A stretch of DNA of 64,000 nucleotides from Orientallactaga sibirica (GCA_036365145.1 JAEOAD010000040.1:17273501-17337500); one strand, 5' to 3'. Numbered from the stretch's first letter, positions 40,265 through 52,459 are shown. Made by a program: numbers and translations. The notes: generated from the letters alone by a model not told the origin.

Positions 40265-40423
40265 AAGCATTAAAAAAATTTTTTTGATAGCTGTATAAGA
40301 AAAAATATATATATAATTCATAATTTCACAGACATAATTCTTTAGAGTGAGACCAAATAAAAATGAGACTTAAAAAATGCTATTAAGTGACCATTGTGGG
40401 CTGAAGAAAGAATACACTGGGAG

Positions 40424-40580
40424 CCGGGCATGGCGGTGCACGCACGCCTTTTAATCCCAGCCCTCGGGAGGCAGAGGTAGGAGGATTGCCATGAGTTCAA
40501 GGCTACCCTGAGACTACATAGTTAATTCCAGGTCAGCCTGTGCTAGAGTGAGACCCTATCTTGAAAAAAAAAAAAAAAGG
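40424..40580 (+). repeat. B1 SINE
   Basis: GCCGGGCATGGCGGTGCACG with a 4-bp CACG repeat at its head. Confidence 0.92.
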
Positions 40581-40584
40581 AATA

Positions 40585-40786
40585 CACGGGAACCCAGCTT
40601 GATCAGTCCTCCAGTGGGGACTGAAGACCATCAGCTCTGCAGGACTCCTCCAGGCTTCAGTGCCAGGTTGGGACTGCTGAGGCTTCTAGCCTCATGGACT
40701 GAGCTGCTACGCAGTTCTCTGGCTTTCTGGCCTGCAGATAACCATTGTTGGATTGTTAGCCCAGCCTGTATCCTATACATCCCCTT

Positions 40787-40833
<47 letters not shown>
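40585..40833 (+). repeat. Old rodent LTR-like repeat ending in (AAT)n
   Basis: ATGGACTGAGCTGCTACGCA, AACCATTGTTGGATTGTTAG and CATCCCCTTTATATAATAAT resemble the 3' end of a MaLR-type LTR; family name uncertain. Confidence 0.45.
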
Positions 40834-40837
<4 letters not shown>

Positions 40838-40841
40838 GCTA

Positions 40842-41060
40842 GGGCTGGAGAGAGGGCTTAGTGCTTAAGCCCTTACCTGTGAAGCCTAAGAACCCCGGTT
40901 TGAGGCTTGATTCCCCAGTATCCACGTAAGCCAGATGCACAAGGTGGCTCATGCATCTGGAGTTCATCTGCAGTGTCTGGAGGCCCTGGTGCACCCATTC
41001 TCTCTCTCTCTACCTCTCTCTCTCTCTCTCTCTGTTGGTAATAAATAAATAAAAATAAAA
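40842..41060 (+). repeat. DIP-like SINE
   Basis: GGGCTGGAGAGAGGGCTTAG to GGTAATAAATAAATAAAAAT. Confidence 0.92.
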
Positions 41061-41144
41061 CTTAAAAAATGCTACTAAGTGATGGGGTAGTATGCATAGT
41101 GATACTGCCTTCCTTAATATATTCCATTCAGTATTTATGCTTTA

Positions 41145-42324
<1,180 letters not shown>

Positions 42325-42535
42325 GGGCTGGAGGGATGGCTTAGTGGCTAAGGCATTTGCCTGCAAAGCCAAAGGACCCTGGTTCGATTCCACAGGACCC
42401 ACGTTAGCCAGACGCACAAGGGAGCACATGCGTCTGGAGTTCATTTGCAGTAGCTGGAGGCCCTGGTGCGCCCATTCTCTCTCTCTCCCCCTCCTCTCTC
42501 TGTCAAATAAATAAATAAATAATAAAATATTTTTT
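42325..42535 (+). repeat. DIP-like SINE
   Basis: GGGCTGGAGGGATGGCTTAG; near-consensus. Confidence 0.93.
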
Positions 42536-42551
42536 TAAAGATTATCAAGAC

Positions 42552-42745
42552 TGTGATGGAGAGATGGCATAGAGGTTAAGGAACTTGCCTGCAAAGCCAA
42601 AGGATCCAGGTTCAATTCCCCAGGACCTACATAAGCTAGATGCACAGGGTGGCACATACATCTAGAGTTCATTTGCAGCAGCTAGAGGCCCTGGCATGCC
42701 CATTCTCTCTGCCTCTTTCTCTCAAATAAATTAATAAAAAAATTT
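42552..42745 (+). repeat. DIP-like SINE
   Basis: Follows the previous copy in the same orientation. Confidence 0.9.
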
Positions 42746-42987
42746 AAAACAAAGATAATCAAGACTGCACAGATAAGGACTGTCTGAGTCACACCCCATA
42801 CTTACCTGGACAGAAGCACAGAATTTATGAACAACTCAAAGCATCATCAATGAGGGTTACTGTCTTTCCGTTTTGAATACCACAAATGTTTCACTTCTAA
42901 CCTTCCTCAGTATCCCTACCAGCGTGGTCACTACTACACAGTGACCTGTTAGCAAACAACCTCTATTAATGAATAAAGAACATTAAT

Positions 42988-43150
42988 AAGGGCTGGGTGT
43001 GGGGCATACGTCTTTAATCCTAGCACTTGGGAGGCAGAGGTAGGAGGATTGCTGTGAGTTCAAGGCCACGCTGAGACTACATTGTGAATTCCAGGTCAGC
43101 CTGGGCTAGAGTGAGACCCTACCTCAGAAAACAAAACAAAACAAAACAAA
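42988..43150 (+). repeat. B1 SINE
   Basis: GGGCTGGGTGTGGGGCATAC to CCTCAGAAAACAAAAC. Confidence 0.92.
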
Positions 43151-43189
43151 AGAACATTAATAAAACTACTTTTATGCCTTTTTCACTTT

Positions 43190-43344
43190 TGGGGGGGGTG
43201 TAAGGAGGTAGGGTCTTGCTCTAGCCCAGGGTGACCTCTTAGAATTCACTGTTTAGTCTCAGGATGGCCTCAACCTCATGTGCTCCTCCTGCTTCTACCT
43301 CTGGAGTGCTGGGATTAAAGGCCTGTGTGCCACCACACCTGGCT
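43190..43344 (-). repeat. B1 SINE
   Basis: G-rich tail (TTTTGGGGGGGG), then GTAAGGAGGTAGGGTC. Confidence 0.88.
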
Positions 43345-43354
43345 CTTTTTCACT

Positions 43355-43493
43355 TTTTTTTTTTTTTTTTGGTTTTTCAAGGTTGACCTGGAATTCACTC
43401 TGTAGTCTCAGGGTGGCCTGGAACTCATGGCAATCCTTCTAACTCTGCCTCCTGAGTGCTGGGATTAAAGGCGTGCACCACCACACCCGGCTT
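43355..43493 (-). repeat. B1 SINE, internal deletion
   Basis: TTTTTCAAGGTTGACCTGGA skips the GGGTCTCACTCTAGCC block. Confidence 0.9.
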
Positions 43494-43597
43494 CTTTTAT
43501 ACTTTTTAATCTGCAATTTACACTGAATGGTTTATACGCCCACATATCTCATAGGAACTTAGTATATGGCTACAGAACTCATGTTAAAAAGTACAAG

Positions 43598-43785
43598 GAA
43601 CTGGTGGTTAAAGGCGCTTGCTTCCAAAGCCTGCTGGCCCTGATTCGACTCCCTAGTACATACATAAAGCCAGATGCATAGTGGCGCATGTGTCTGGAGT
43701 TCATCTGCAGCAGCAAGAGGCCCTGGTGTGCCCATGCTGTCTTTCTTCCTCTCTCTCTCAAATAAATAAGTAAAAATACTTTTAA
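43598..43785 (+). repeat. DIP-like SINE, 5'-truncated
   Basis: Starts at CTGGTGGTTAAAGGCGCTTG. Confidence 0.88.
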
Positions 43786-43867
43786 AAACCACAACTGCAA
43801 GTACCTTTTTGTTGTTGTTGTTTTTAGTAGGACATGAACTACTCCATTTATTATAAACTCTAAATAA

Positions 43868-43999
43868 TTTTTTTTGTTTTTCAAAGAAGGGTTTCACTTA
43901 GGCTAAGCAGAACTGGAATTCACTATGTAGTCTCAGGATGGCCTCAAACTCACAGCAATCCTCTACCTCTGCCTCCCGAGTACTGGGATTGAAGGTGTG
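43868..43999 (-). repeat. B1 SINE
   Basis: GTTTTTCAAAGAAGGGTTTC to ACTGGGATTGAAGGTG. Confidence 0.85.
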
Positions 44000-44008
44000 A
44001 ACCTTTTT

Positions 44009-44101
44009 AAGTGCAACAACTTTAATTAACATAGAAGTATACAAATGTAGGAAATGATAGCAATCTTCCCCCTTGCTAAAACTAAACTCAAAGTTATTTA
44101 C
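44009..44101. repeat. Unclassified duplicated block, copy a
   Basis: TAACATAGAAGTATACAAAT and TGATAGCAATCTTCCCCCTT recur, diverged, at 46240-46331. Confidence 0.7.
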
Positions 44102-44430
44102 AGTTGGACTGTGGCTCCAATATCCTTGTAGACCTAACGTGTGATGCAGACAAGACACTGACCTTGGTGCAGCCTAAAGTGTTTGCTAAAACACAAATAT
44201 GATGCTATAGTACACTCCTCTGTCAGTTTCCTTTTGCTCTTAGGATAGTTTCTGGCAATAATGGTCCCTACCGCTCTTGAGACCCGCCTGACAACTGTTG
44301 CAGCACATCTTGGTGTCATTCCTCACCTTCCTTCACTACCCAAGCCTCAAACTTTTATTCTTAGGTCATGTCATTACCCTTACCTGAAACAAGCACGGTT
44401 CCATTATTTACCTCAGCCTCCACAGCTGGG

Positions 44431-44755
44431 TGGTGTAAATGTAAAACGTCCTTCACAAACTCATCTGTTTGAATATGTTACAGCTGTTGTGCAAGTTGTG
44501 GAGCCTTTAGGAGGCACAGCCTGGATGCAGGGCATGTGCTATTGAGGGCAGGCACTGGAGTATTATAGTCCCATCCCAGTTGGTGCTTTTATACTCTCTA
44601 TTTCCTCCCTGCTGATGTGAAAGTATGACACCAGCTGTCTGCTCCTGCTTTCTCTGCATGGCAGACTTCTCCTTGAAACTGTGAACCAAAATCAACCCTT
44701 TCCTTCCAGAAGCTACTGTGGTACTTTGGCCTAGCAACAAGATAAATGAAACACC
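44431..44755 (+). repeat. MaLR/ERVL-type LTR, old
   Basis: TCATCTGTTTGAATATGTTA, GTTGTGGAGCCTTTAGGAGG and AACCAAAATCAACCCTTTCC follow the order of rodent MaLR LTRs; no coding content. Confidence 0.55.
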
Positions 44756-45126
44756 TGTCCAATTTCATTCAGGTCATTCCTACTTTCTCATGGGTGTCAG
44801 CTTAAACAACAATTCTTCAGGAAAACCTTCAGTGTCTTCAATAAGACTATACATTAGGTGCCCAATTAGGTATAATATTTTGAAGTGAGGTGTTTCAAAT
44901 AAGCACTGTTGAAAAGGTTTAGATACATCACAGCTTATAAAGAAGGAAATTCCACTCCTAATCCCCATTCTCAGTATTCATTTTTATCTGTTCAAATTTT
45001 TCAAGCTGGTATTTATAATTCAAAAAGAGATAATTTAAAAATGTGTTAAGAGAGTAAAAATGCTACAACACAACCTGGGCTAGAGCAAGACCCTATCCCA
45101 AAAAAGCAAAAAAATAAATAAATAAA

Positions 45127-45470
45127 TTTGCTACAACATGGATGAACCTCAAAAACATTATGCTAAGTAAAAGAAGTCACTGACAAAACACCACATGCTG
45201 TATGATACCATTTATATGGAAAGTCTAGAATAGCAAATCTATAAAAAACAAAGATTAGTGGTTGCCTGGTGATGGGAGAGGGGATGGAGAGAACAAAAAT
45301 GGGAAGTGACTACTTTGAGTAGCAGGTTTCCCTTGAGTGTTGGAAATGTCCTAAAACTACATCACAGTAATGGTCTTACAACTGTACAATGATACTGGAA
45401 ATCAATGACACTAAAACCACACATGGCATATAAATTATATCTCATTAAAACTGTTTAAAATAAATTGGTT
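45127..45470 (+). repeat. LINE-1 3'-end fragment (old L1M type)
   Basis: GCTACAACATGGATGAACCT, ACCATTTATATGGAAAGTCT and AATTATATCTCATTAAAACT are in the order of L1MA/L1MB 3' ends. A B1 scrap lies at 45072-45115. Confidence 0.8.
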
Positions 45471-45602
45471 CTTCTAGATATCATCCTTTCCCTTAGAATA
45501 ATTATTACAAAGGAATCAAGCACTTTCAGATATAACTTATGCACATAATTAAATATGGAAAGAACTACTAGAAATGTAATTCAGAATATTCCATTTCTTA
45601 TA

Positions 45603-46150
45603 GGAAAATTGCTCAGTGGTTAAAGGCATTTGCTCCACAAGCCTGGAGACCAGACTTCAATCCCCACCACCCACATAAAGCCAGCTGCAAAGTGACACAC
45701 ATGACTGCAATCCCAACAGCCTGTGGCAATGGGAGGTGAACTGGGGAGAATCCTGAAGTTTGTAAGCTGGCTAGTCTCACCCTTCCAGCAGCAATACAAC
45801 AAGAGACACTATCTCAAATCTGCAATGTGGGGCTGGAGGAGTGGCTTAGTGGTTAAGGGGCTTGCCTGCAAAACCTAAGGACCCAGGTTTGATTCCCCAG
45901 AACCCATGAAAGACAGATGCACAAGCACAAATGGCACATGCTTTTGGAGTTCATTTGCAGTGGCTAGAGGCCCTGGCATGTTCATTTTCTCTCTCTCTGC
46001 TTTTTTTCTCTATTTCTCTCAAATAAATAAAAAATCTGCAGCATGGGAGGAAGATCAATATCCTGAGGATGTCCTCTGACCTCCACATGGTGCTGTGGTA
46101 CACACATGCCTGTAACGCATATGCATCAGTCACACAGACACAACAGAAAA
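45603..46150 (+). repeat. B4/RSINE-type SINE split by a DIP insertion
   Basis: Left part 45603-45830, right part 46033-46150 (GTCCTCTGACCTCCACATGG). AAATCTGCAATG and AAATCTGCAGCATG bracket the inserted DIP. Confidence 0.65.
45831..46032 (+). repeat. DIP-like SINE nested in B4
   Basis: GGGCTGGAGGAGTGGCTTAG to CAAATAAATAAAA. Confidence 0.92.
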
Positions 46151-46239
46151 CAGGAATGATACAAAGTCGACAATAGTAAATCACATTTTGGATCATGTCA
46201 CACATATAACAGGGATAAAATAATTAAGAATATAACTAT

Positions 46240-46331
46240 CGTTAAGTGTTGTAACTTTTAGTAACATAGAAGTACAAAAATGTAAGAGGTGATAGCAACC
46301 TCTCCCCTTGCTGAAACAAGTCTCCAGTTAC
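46240..46331. repeat. Unclassified duplicated block, copy b
   Basis: TAACATAGAAGTACAAAAAT and TGATAGCAACCTCTCCCCTT match the block at 44009. Confidence 0.7.
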
Positions 46332-46471
46332 TTAGATGGCTCAGCAGTTGAGGCTCTTGCATGCAAAGCCCAAGGACCCAAGTTTGATTCCCCAGTACCC
46401 ATGTAACATCAGACACACAAGGTAGTACATGCATGTGGAGTATGTTTGTAGTGTCTAGAGGCTCTGACATG

Positions 46472-46505
<34 letters not shown>

Positions 46506-46700
46506 CAAAAGAGACAGAGAATTGACGCACCAGGGCCGCCAATCACTGCAATCAAACTCCAGATGTGTGTGCCACCTTGTACATCTGACTACGTAGCACC
46601 TGGAGAGTCGAACATGGGTCCTTGGGCTTCACAGGCTTAACTGCTAAGGCATCTCTCCAGCCGTATTCTCTTTCTGTCTCTCTATTTCAAATAAATAATT
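46332..46700 (+). repeat. DIP-like SINE with a minus DIP nested in its tail
   Basis: Plus DIP 46332-46504 with (CT)n, minus DIP 46505-46663, then the plus tail resumes TCTCTATTTCAAATAAAT. Confidence 0.85.
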
Positions 46701-46749
46701 ACTAAAATTGTTATTAAAATAAATGTCTTGAGATGGTTATGAAATTTAA

Positions 46750-46950
46750 AAAATATTTTTATTTGTTTACAATAAGAGATAGAACTAGAGACACAGAAAG
46801 AATGGGCTTGTCAGGGCCTCTTGCCACTAGAAATGACTCCAGATGCAAGCCTACTTTGTGCATCTGGCTTTATATGTGTACTGGGGAACCGAATTCAGGC
46901 TAGCAGGCTTTGCAAGCAAGCAATTTTACCAATGAGCCATCTCCCCAGAA
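46750..46950 (-). repeat. DIP-like SINE
   Basis: Ends CCAATGAGCCATCTCCCCAG. Confidence 0.88.
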
Positions 46951-47068
46951 CAGAAATATTTTACAGACCAATAAATAAATAAATAAATCACATTTTAATA
47001 TCTCAAAATAACAGCTTTCTACCCAATTCAGCGAGTATGGCATACTAAATACAAAAGAACGGAGCGTG

Positions 47069-47270
47069 GAGCTAGGGAGATAGCTCAGTGGATAAAGTGC
47101 TTGCTGCTCAAGCCAAAGTACCAATTTGTCCTCAGACCCCACGTAAAAACCAGCTGTGGAGAGCTACGCTACCAAGACATGGGAAGCAGACAGGAGAAAT
47201 GGAAGCTCATGGAAAGATAGAAAGAACTGACCCAAAACTTCTCCTAAGATGTGTGCACACACATGGCCTA
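47069..47270 (+). repeat. B4-type SINE, old
   Basis: GGAGATAGCTCAGTGGATAA head; TGTGTGCACACACATGGCC tail. Confidence 0.6.
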
Positions 47271-47312
47271 TAGTCTTGATCTTCAAAGTTCAATACAGAA
47301 TACCTTATGCAA

Positions 47313-47487
47313 GCTTGCTGTGGTAGCGCATGCCTTTAATCCCACCACTAGGGAGGCTGAGGTAGGAGGATAGCTATGAACTGAAGGCCAGCCTCGAGCT
47401 ACAGAGTGAGTTTCAGGTGTTCTAGGTCAGCCTGGGTTAGAGTGAGACCCTACCTCAAAACCAAAAAAAAAAAAAAAAAAAAAAAAC
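47313..47487 (+). repeat. B1 SINE with 15-bp insertion
   Basis: TTTCAGGTGTTCTAGGTCAG extends the usual TTCCAGGTCAG. Confidence 0.9.
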
Positions 47488-47614
47488 CCAGAATAACTTA
47501 TGCAGATGTTCAAATATGACCATACCCTGAATATAAGACGGGATGACAATGTTGAGGTGGCAGTATGAAGGGAACATCAAAGTAAAATCAAAGTTATGCT
47601 GAGAATGTTATAAT

Positions 47615-47808
47615 TTTTAAATTTTATTTACTAGAGAGAGGCAGAGAGATAGAGAGAATGGGCGCATCAAGGCCTCTAGCCTCTGCAAACGAACTCCAGA
47701 CTCATGTACCACCCTGTGCATCTGGCTTACGTGGGTACTGGGGATTCAAACCTAGATCCTTGGGCTTTGTAGGCAAGTGCCTTAACCGCTATGCCATCTT
47801 TCCACCCC
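47615..47808 (-). repeat. DIP-like SINE
   Basis: Ends GCTATGCCATCTTTCCACCC. Confidence 0.9.
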
Positions 47809-47917
47809 TTGTAATATTATAGTTAAGAAAATCTTCATTAATGAAGGTATCTTTAGTTTTACTGACACATAAGACACTTTAAACATTTGGATATATTCCT
47901 TTATAAAGCATTAACAG

Positions 47918-48140
47918 GGGCTGGAGAGATGGCTTAGAGGTTAAGGTGTTTGCCTGCGAAGCCTAAGGACGCCGGTTCAATTCTCCAGGTCCCACGTAAA
48001 CCAGATGCACAAAGGGGCGCACACATCTGGAATTCATTTGCAGTGGCTAGTGGCTCTGGCGCACCCATTCTCACACTCCCTCTCTCTTTCTCAAATAAAT
48101 AAATAAATATATAAATAAATAATAAAATCTTAAAAAAAAA
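47918..48140 (+). repeat. DIP-like SINE
   Basis: GGGCTGGAGAGATGGCTTAG to an AAATAAATAAATATATAAAT tail. Confidence 0.93.
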
Positions 48141-48153
48141 AAAAGAATTAACA

Positions 48154-48460
48154 GAAGCCGGATGTGGTGGTGGTGGTGCATGCTTTAATCCTAGCACTTG
48201 GGAGGCAGAGGTAGGAGGATCGCAGTGAGTTCAAGGCCACCTGAGACTACTTAGTGAATTCCAAGTCAGCCTGGGCTAGAGACCTTACCTTGAAAAAAAC
48301 AAAACCAAAGCAAACAAACAAAAAAAGAATTAACAGAGCCGGGCCTTTAATCCCATCACTCAAGAGGCAGAGATAAGAGGATCGCCTTAAATTCAAGGCC
48401 ACCCATAGTGAATTTTAGGTCAGCCTGGCCAGAGTAAGACCCTACCTCAAAAACCAAAAC
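48154..48460 (+). repeat. Two B1 SINEs with shared target duplication
   Basis: B1 48154-48322 is bracketed by AAGAATTAACAG (48142, 48325); a second, 5'-deleted B1 follows at 48336-48460. Confidence 0.88.
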
Positions 48461-48509
48461 AAAAATATAGCAACAATATAGCAACAGTAACGACTGCTAC
48501 ATACATTCT

Positions 48510-48700
48510 TGTCAAAGCTTACTACATGCCAAGCATCTTAATGTTTTAAAACCTTCATAACCTGAGATAGGGACTATTACAATCTCCATTTTCAGATGAA
48601 AGCACTAAGAACCAGTGACTTAAGTCACCTGTCCAAGGTGACACAGCTATTAAGTGGGAAAACCAAACACCCCAGAATCAGTGCTCTAAGAATGAGAAAG
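48510..48700 (+). repeat. MIR SINE
   Basis: TCTCCATTTTCAGATGAAAG, CCAAGGTGACACAGCTATTA and AAGTGGGAAAACCAAACACC are the MIR core. Confidence 0.85.
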
Positions 48701-48759
48701 ATCTGAGTTAGGCTTCAATACAGCAATCATTCTCACAACTGTGTTTCCTGCTCCCTTTT

Positions 48760-49312
48760 CACATAAGCCATTGAGAGGGGGTACAGTTAAGGTGACTGGA
48801 CCCCTGAAGGTGAAAAGTGCAGCAAAGTCTGTACTTGCTAGAAATCAAAGATGATCTGACTTCTTATCTCTTACCTAGTGCTCCAGACCTGTTTTTCCAC
48901 AGTTAGGACTCCTCCTGGGAGGGAGGTCTTTCATTGTGGTTCAGCCCCTGGAACTTGGTGCCAAGGATAGCCCCTTCCTGAGATAGCCCCTAGCCCTTAC
49001 CAACAAGCTGTCCCTCTGGTTCACCTGAGCTGGAGACAGCCCACCCCCAGAAGGTTATAAATACCTTTACAAGGGGAGGGCAGGCTCACCGACCACTTGG
49101 AAACATTCAGCTGTGGAAGAGTTTGTCCCTCGGCTGGGCCCACATGGGCTCCTTTATCTCCTCCAGCTCCCCACGTGGCAGAAGCTCTTTGAACTTTCTT
49201 TTCTCTTTTCTTTCCACATTTTCCTCAGGCCCTCCACATGGGATCTCTAGTCATGAGGGTGCCTTTCCTTGGCTCTACTTCCCTCAAGAAATATAATAAT
49301 AATTTAATAATT
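48760..49312 (+). repeat. Possible old ERV1-type LTR
   Basis: A TATA-like GTTATAAATACC at 49054, repeat-free CT-rich 3' half, and, beyond two nested SINEs, TTTGGGGGTTCAAGGACTTT at 49839, which resembles a gammaretroviral LTR/primer-site boundary. No coding sequence. Family uncertain. Confidence 0.35.
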
Positions 49313-49369
49313 ATCCTTCTCAAATTTCTTTTCTTTTCTTTCTTTCTTTTTTTTTTTTTTTTTTGTTTT

Positions 49370-49525
49370 GTTTATCTTCTTTGGTTTTTCGAGGTAGGGT
49401 CTCACTCTAGTGCAGGCTGACCTGGAATTCACTATATAGTCTCATGGTGGCCTTGAGCTCATAGCAATCTTCCTACCTCTACCTCCCAAGTGCTGGGATT
49501 AAAGGCGTGTGGCACCACACCCGGC
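49370..49525 (-). repeat. B1 SINE, young
   Basis: CT-rich stretch, then TTTTTCGAGGTAGGGTCTCA to CACCACACCCGGCC. Confidence 0.92.
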
Positions 49526-49548
49526 CTCTCAATTTTCTTTTATTTTTT

Positions 49549-49577
49549 CTTTTATTTTTATTTATTTATTTGAGAGC

Positions 49578-49615
<38 letters not shown>

Positions 49616-49787
49616 TGCAGATAGAGAATGAACATGCCAGGGCCTCCAGCCACTACAAATGAACCCCAGTGCATGGGCCACATTGTGCATCTGGCTTACG
49701 TGGGTCCTGGGGAAATCGAGCCTCGAACCCAGGGTCCTTAGGCTTCACAGGCAAGCACATAACTGCTAAGCCATCTCTCCAAGCCCC
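49549..49787 (-). repeat. DIP-like SINE with (GA)n
   Basis: About 18 GA units; GAAATCGAGCCTCGAACCCA carries a short CGA(A/G)CC repeat. Confidence 0.92.
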
Positions 49788-49948
49788 TCAATTTTCTTTT
49801 TTATTCAATTTTTTGACTAAAATTAGAAATAAACCTAGGGTTTGGGGGTTCAAGGACTTTCCTAGACCCTGAGCACCCCATTACAACATGTCAATTATAA
49901 AACATAAAGCTGTAACGAAGCCCAGTATTAGATCAAAAATCCTAACTT

Positions 49949-50355
49949 AGGGCTGGGGAAATGGCTTAGCAGTTAAGGTACTTGCCTGCAAAGCCAAAGG
50001 ACCCAGGTTTGTTTCCCCAGGACCCATGTAAGCCAGATGCACAAAGAGGCACATGCATCTGGAGTTCGTTTGCAGTGGCTGGAGGCACTGGTGTGCCCAT
50101 TCTCTCTCTATCTCTGCTTCTCTCTCAAATAAATAAACATTAAAAAAAAAATCCTAACTCAGGCTGGAGAGATGGCTTAACAATTAAATTAAGGCATTTG
50201 CCCATAAAGCCAAAGGATCCAAGGTTCAATTCTCCAGTACCCATGTAAGCCAGATGGACAAAGTGGCACATGTATCTGGAGTTCATTTGTAGCAGCTGAA
50301 AGCCCTGGCGCACCCATTCTCGCACTCTCTCTAATAAATAAAATTTTTAAAAATC
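49949..50355 (+). repeat. Two DIP-like SINEs in tandem
   Basis: 49949-50145 and 50160-50355; both are followed by the target-like CCTAACTC / CTTAACTCAGG. Confidence 0.9.
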
Positions 50356-50363
50356 TTAACTCA

Positions 50364-50515
50364 GGAACTGGGCATGGTGGCATGTGCCTTTAATCCCAGC
50401 ACTCGGGAGGCAGAAGGTAGGAGGATCGCTGAGAGTTTAAGGCCACCTGAGACTACAGAGTGAATTCCAGGTCACCCTGGGCCAAAGTGAGACCCTACCT
50501 CAAAAAAGAAAAAAA
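50364..50515 (+). repeat. B1 SINE
   Basis: AACTGGGCATGGTGGCATGT to CCTCAAAAAAG. Confidence 0.92.
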
Positions 50516-50688
50516 AAAAATCCTAACTCAACTAAGACAATAGCATAGGTGTGTATACACATAGTCTTCCTGAACTTTTAGGGCATTGATCAAGTGCATT
50601 TTACTGTTAGATTTGGCCAACTTTCTGACTATAAGGCATTATTTATTTGAACATATATTGTGGAAATGAACGTTCAGAATAAACTGTG

Positions 50689-51026
50689 GGGCTGGAGAGA
50701 TGGATCAGTGGTTAAGGTGCTTGCCTGCAAAGCCTGACAACTCAAGTTTGATTTCCCAGTATCCACGTATAGCTGGATGTACAAAGCGGCACAGGCGTCT
50801 GGAGTTCATTTGCCCTTCTCTCTCTCTCTCCCTCTGTCTCTGCTTACAAATACAAATATATATAAATATATATATATTTTTGATTTTTCGAGGTAGGGTC
50901 TCACTCTAGCTCAGGCTGACCTGGAATTTACTATGTAGTCTCAGGGTGGCCTCAAACTCACAGCGATCCTTCTACCTCTGCCTCCCAAGTGCTGGGATTA
51001 AAGGTGTGCGCCACCACAGCTGGCTT
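50689..51026. repeat. DIP SINE (+) meeting B1 SINE (-) tail to tail
   Basis: DIP 50689-50870 ends in ATATAAATATATATAT; B1 50878-51026 in the opposite direction. Confidence 0.9.
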
Positions 51027-51214
51027 GGAAATATTTCTTACGGACCTTACAAATAACTTCTGAGAATATTGCTGTGAGGTACTTTTGTGCTAAGTTCCTG
51101 TCATGTAACTTGCCCTGAAGTTAATCTTCCAACCATGTAATAAGCTCACTTAAAGCAATGTGACTAGGTTTTCCTCAGCCTTGTGTACCTTTGCAATGAA
51201 CAGCAGAGATGACC

Positions 51215-51965
51215 ACTACTGACAAGGAATGTTTAGAGATGCTGACTGATCTTTTTGAGGGGGCAGGTTTGAGGTAGGGTCTCACTCTAGCCCAGGCTGA
51301 CCTGTAGTCTCAGGATGGGCTTGAACTCCTGGTGATCCTCCTACCTCTGCCTCCTAAGTGCTGGGATTAAAGGTGTGCACCACCATGCCTGGCTGGCTGT
51401 GCTTTTATTTTTTTTTAAGTTATTTATTTATATGAGAGAGAAGGAGAAAGGGAGAATGTGGGTGTGCAAGTGCCTATTGCACTGCAAACGAACTCCAGAT
51501 AAATGTGCTACTTTGTGCATCTGGCTTTAGCTGGGTGCTGGAGAATCTAACCCCTGCCATCAGGTATCGCAAGAAGGCACCTTTAACTGCTGAGCCATCT
51601 CTCTAGCCCCGGAAGATCTTTAGCTAATGCTCTTTGCCCTACTTCCTCAGTGACCTGGTTGCACTCCTGAACCAACAATGTGTGCATGAGTGAAATATGC
51701 TGACCGTGTCAGCACATTACAGAACTGCTGAAACCAAGGTGGGCTTAGTGTGATTACACCAATATTGACAAGCAATGTTTAGAGATGCTGACTGATTTTA
51801 AGATCTATACTCCTTTTCTCAGAGGCCTGGTTGGACTTTCAGCTCAGAACAAACATACATGCATAAGAAGTGCTGATCACAGCATTGAAGACAATGAAGT
51901 CAGTAACTAAAGGCCCACAGATCTGTTGAAGACAACAGGTAGGCTTATTGGGATTACTCTTGTGG
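51215..51965. repeat. About 200-bp tandem repeat, two diverged units, first split by SINEs
   Basis: AATGTTTAGAGATGCTGACT occurs at 51229 and 51773. Each is followed by CTCAGnGnCCTGGTTG (51644, 51819), ATGC/GTGC-ATnAG and GnGGGCTTAnTGnGATTAC (51741, 51940). Confidence 0.8.
51250..51610 (-). repeat. B1 and DIP SINEs inserted in the tandem repeat
   Basis: B1 51250-51394 and DIP 51408-51610, both minus. Confidence 0.9.
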
Positions 51966-52093
51966 TCAGAGTTCATGTGTGTTCTGAACCAGCAGAGTCC
52001 AGCAGGTCACATCCCTTAGTCCCTTCCTTTAACAAACATTTAAGGATTATCCAAGGTTGAAAGTTCCTTACCCTTTGCTCATGCAATATACTA

Positions 52094-52459
52094 CATGTTT
52101 GCGGCGAGCCTTCCCAACCAGCAGGAAAGGAACGGCCACAAACGAAGATCCTTCTTGTAGCACACTTTATTGGAGAGCACTTGGTTAACAGATGAGCTGA
52201 TGGCGGAGGGCCCCGAGCACTGCCTTGCTGCAACTTTTATGCTGTTCAAGCCTATGTGCACACAAGTGATTGGCTGCAGGATTGACGCCACAAGCATATG
52301 CCTCGGGATAGGCTGAGAACAAGCTCGTCATGACCATGCGCAGATTGTACAACTAGTAGCGCCAGGACTCATGCCAAATATGGAGTTGCTTACCACATGG
52401 CAGGCAGGAAGCCAGCGCCATCTTGTAATGGCGACTGTTAACGGCTCCCTACACATGTT
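52094..52459 (-). mobile_element. Solo LTR of an ERVK/IAP-type endogenous retrovirus with 6-bp TSD
   Basis: The LTR body is 52100-52453 (354 bp). Read on the minus strand it starts TGTAGGGAGCCG and ends GGCTCGCCGCA, with perfect CATGTT direct repeats at 52094-52099 and 52454-52459. It holds a CATAAAAG TATA-like box and an AATAAA signal. No internal retroviral sequence remains, as expected after LTR-LTR recombination. Six-base duplications and the GGGAGCCG start fit ERVK/IAP-like elements. It is in the transcriptional sense of SLAIN2, inside intron 1. Confidence 0.85.
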
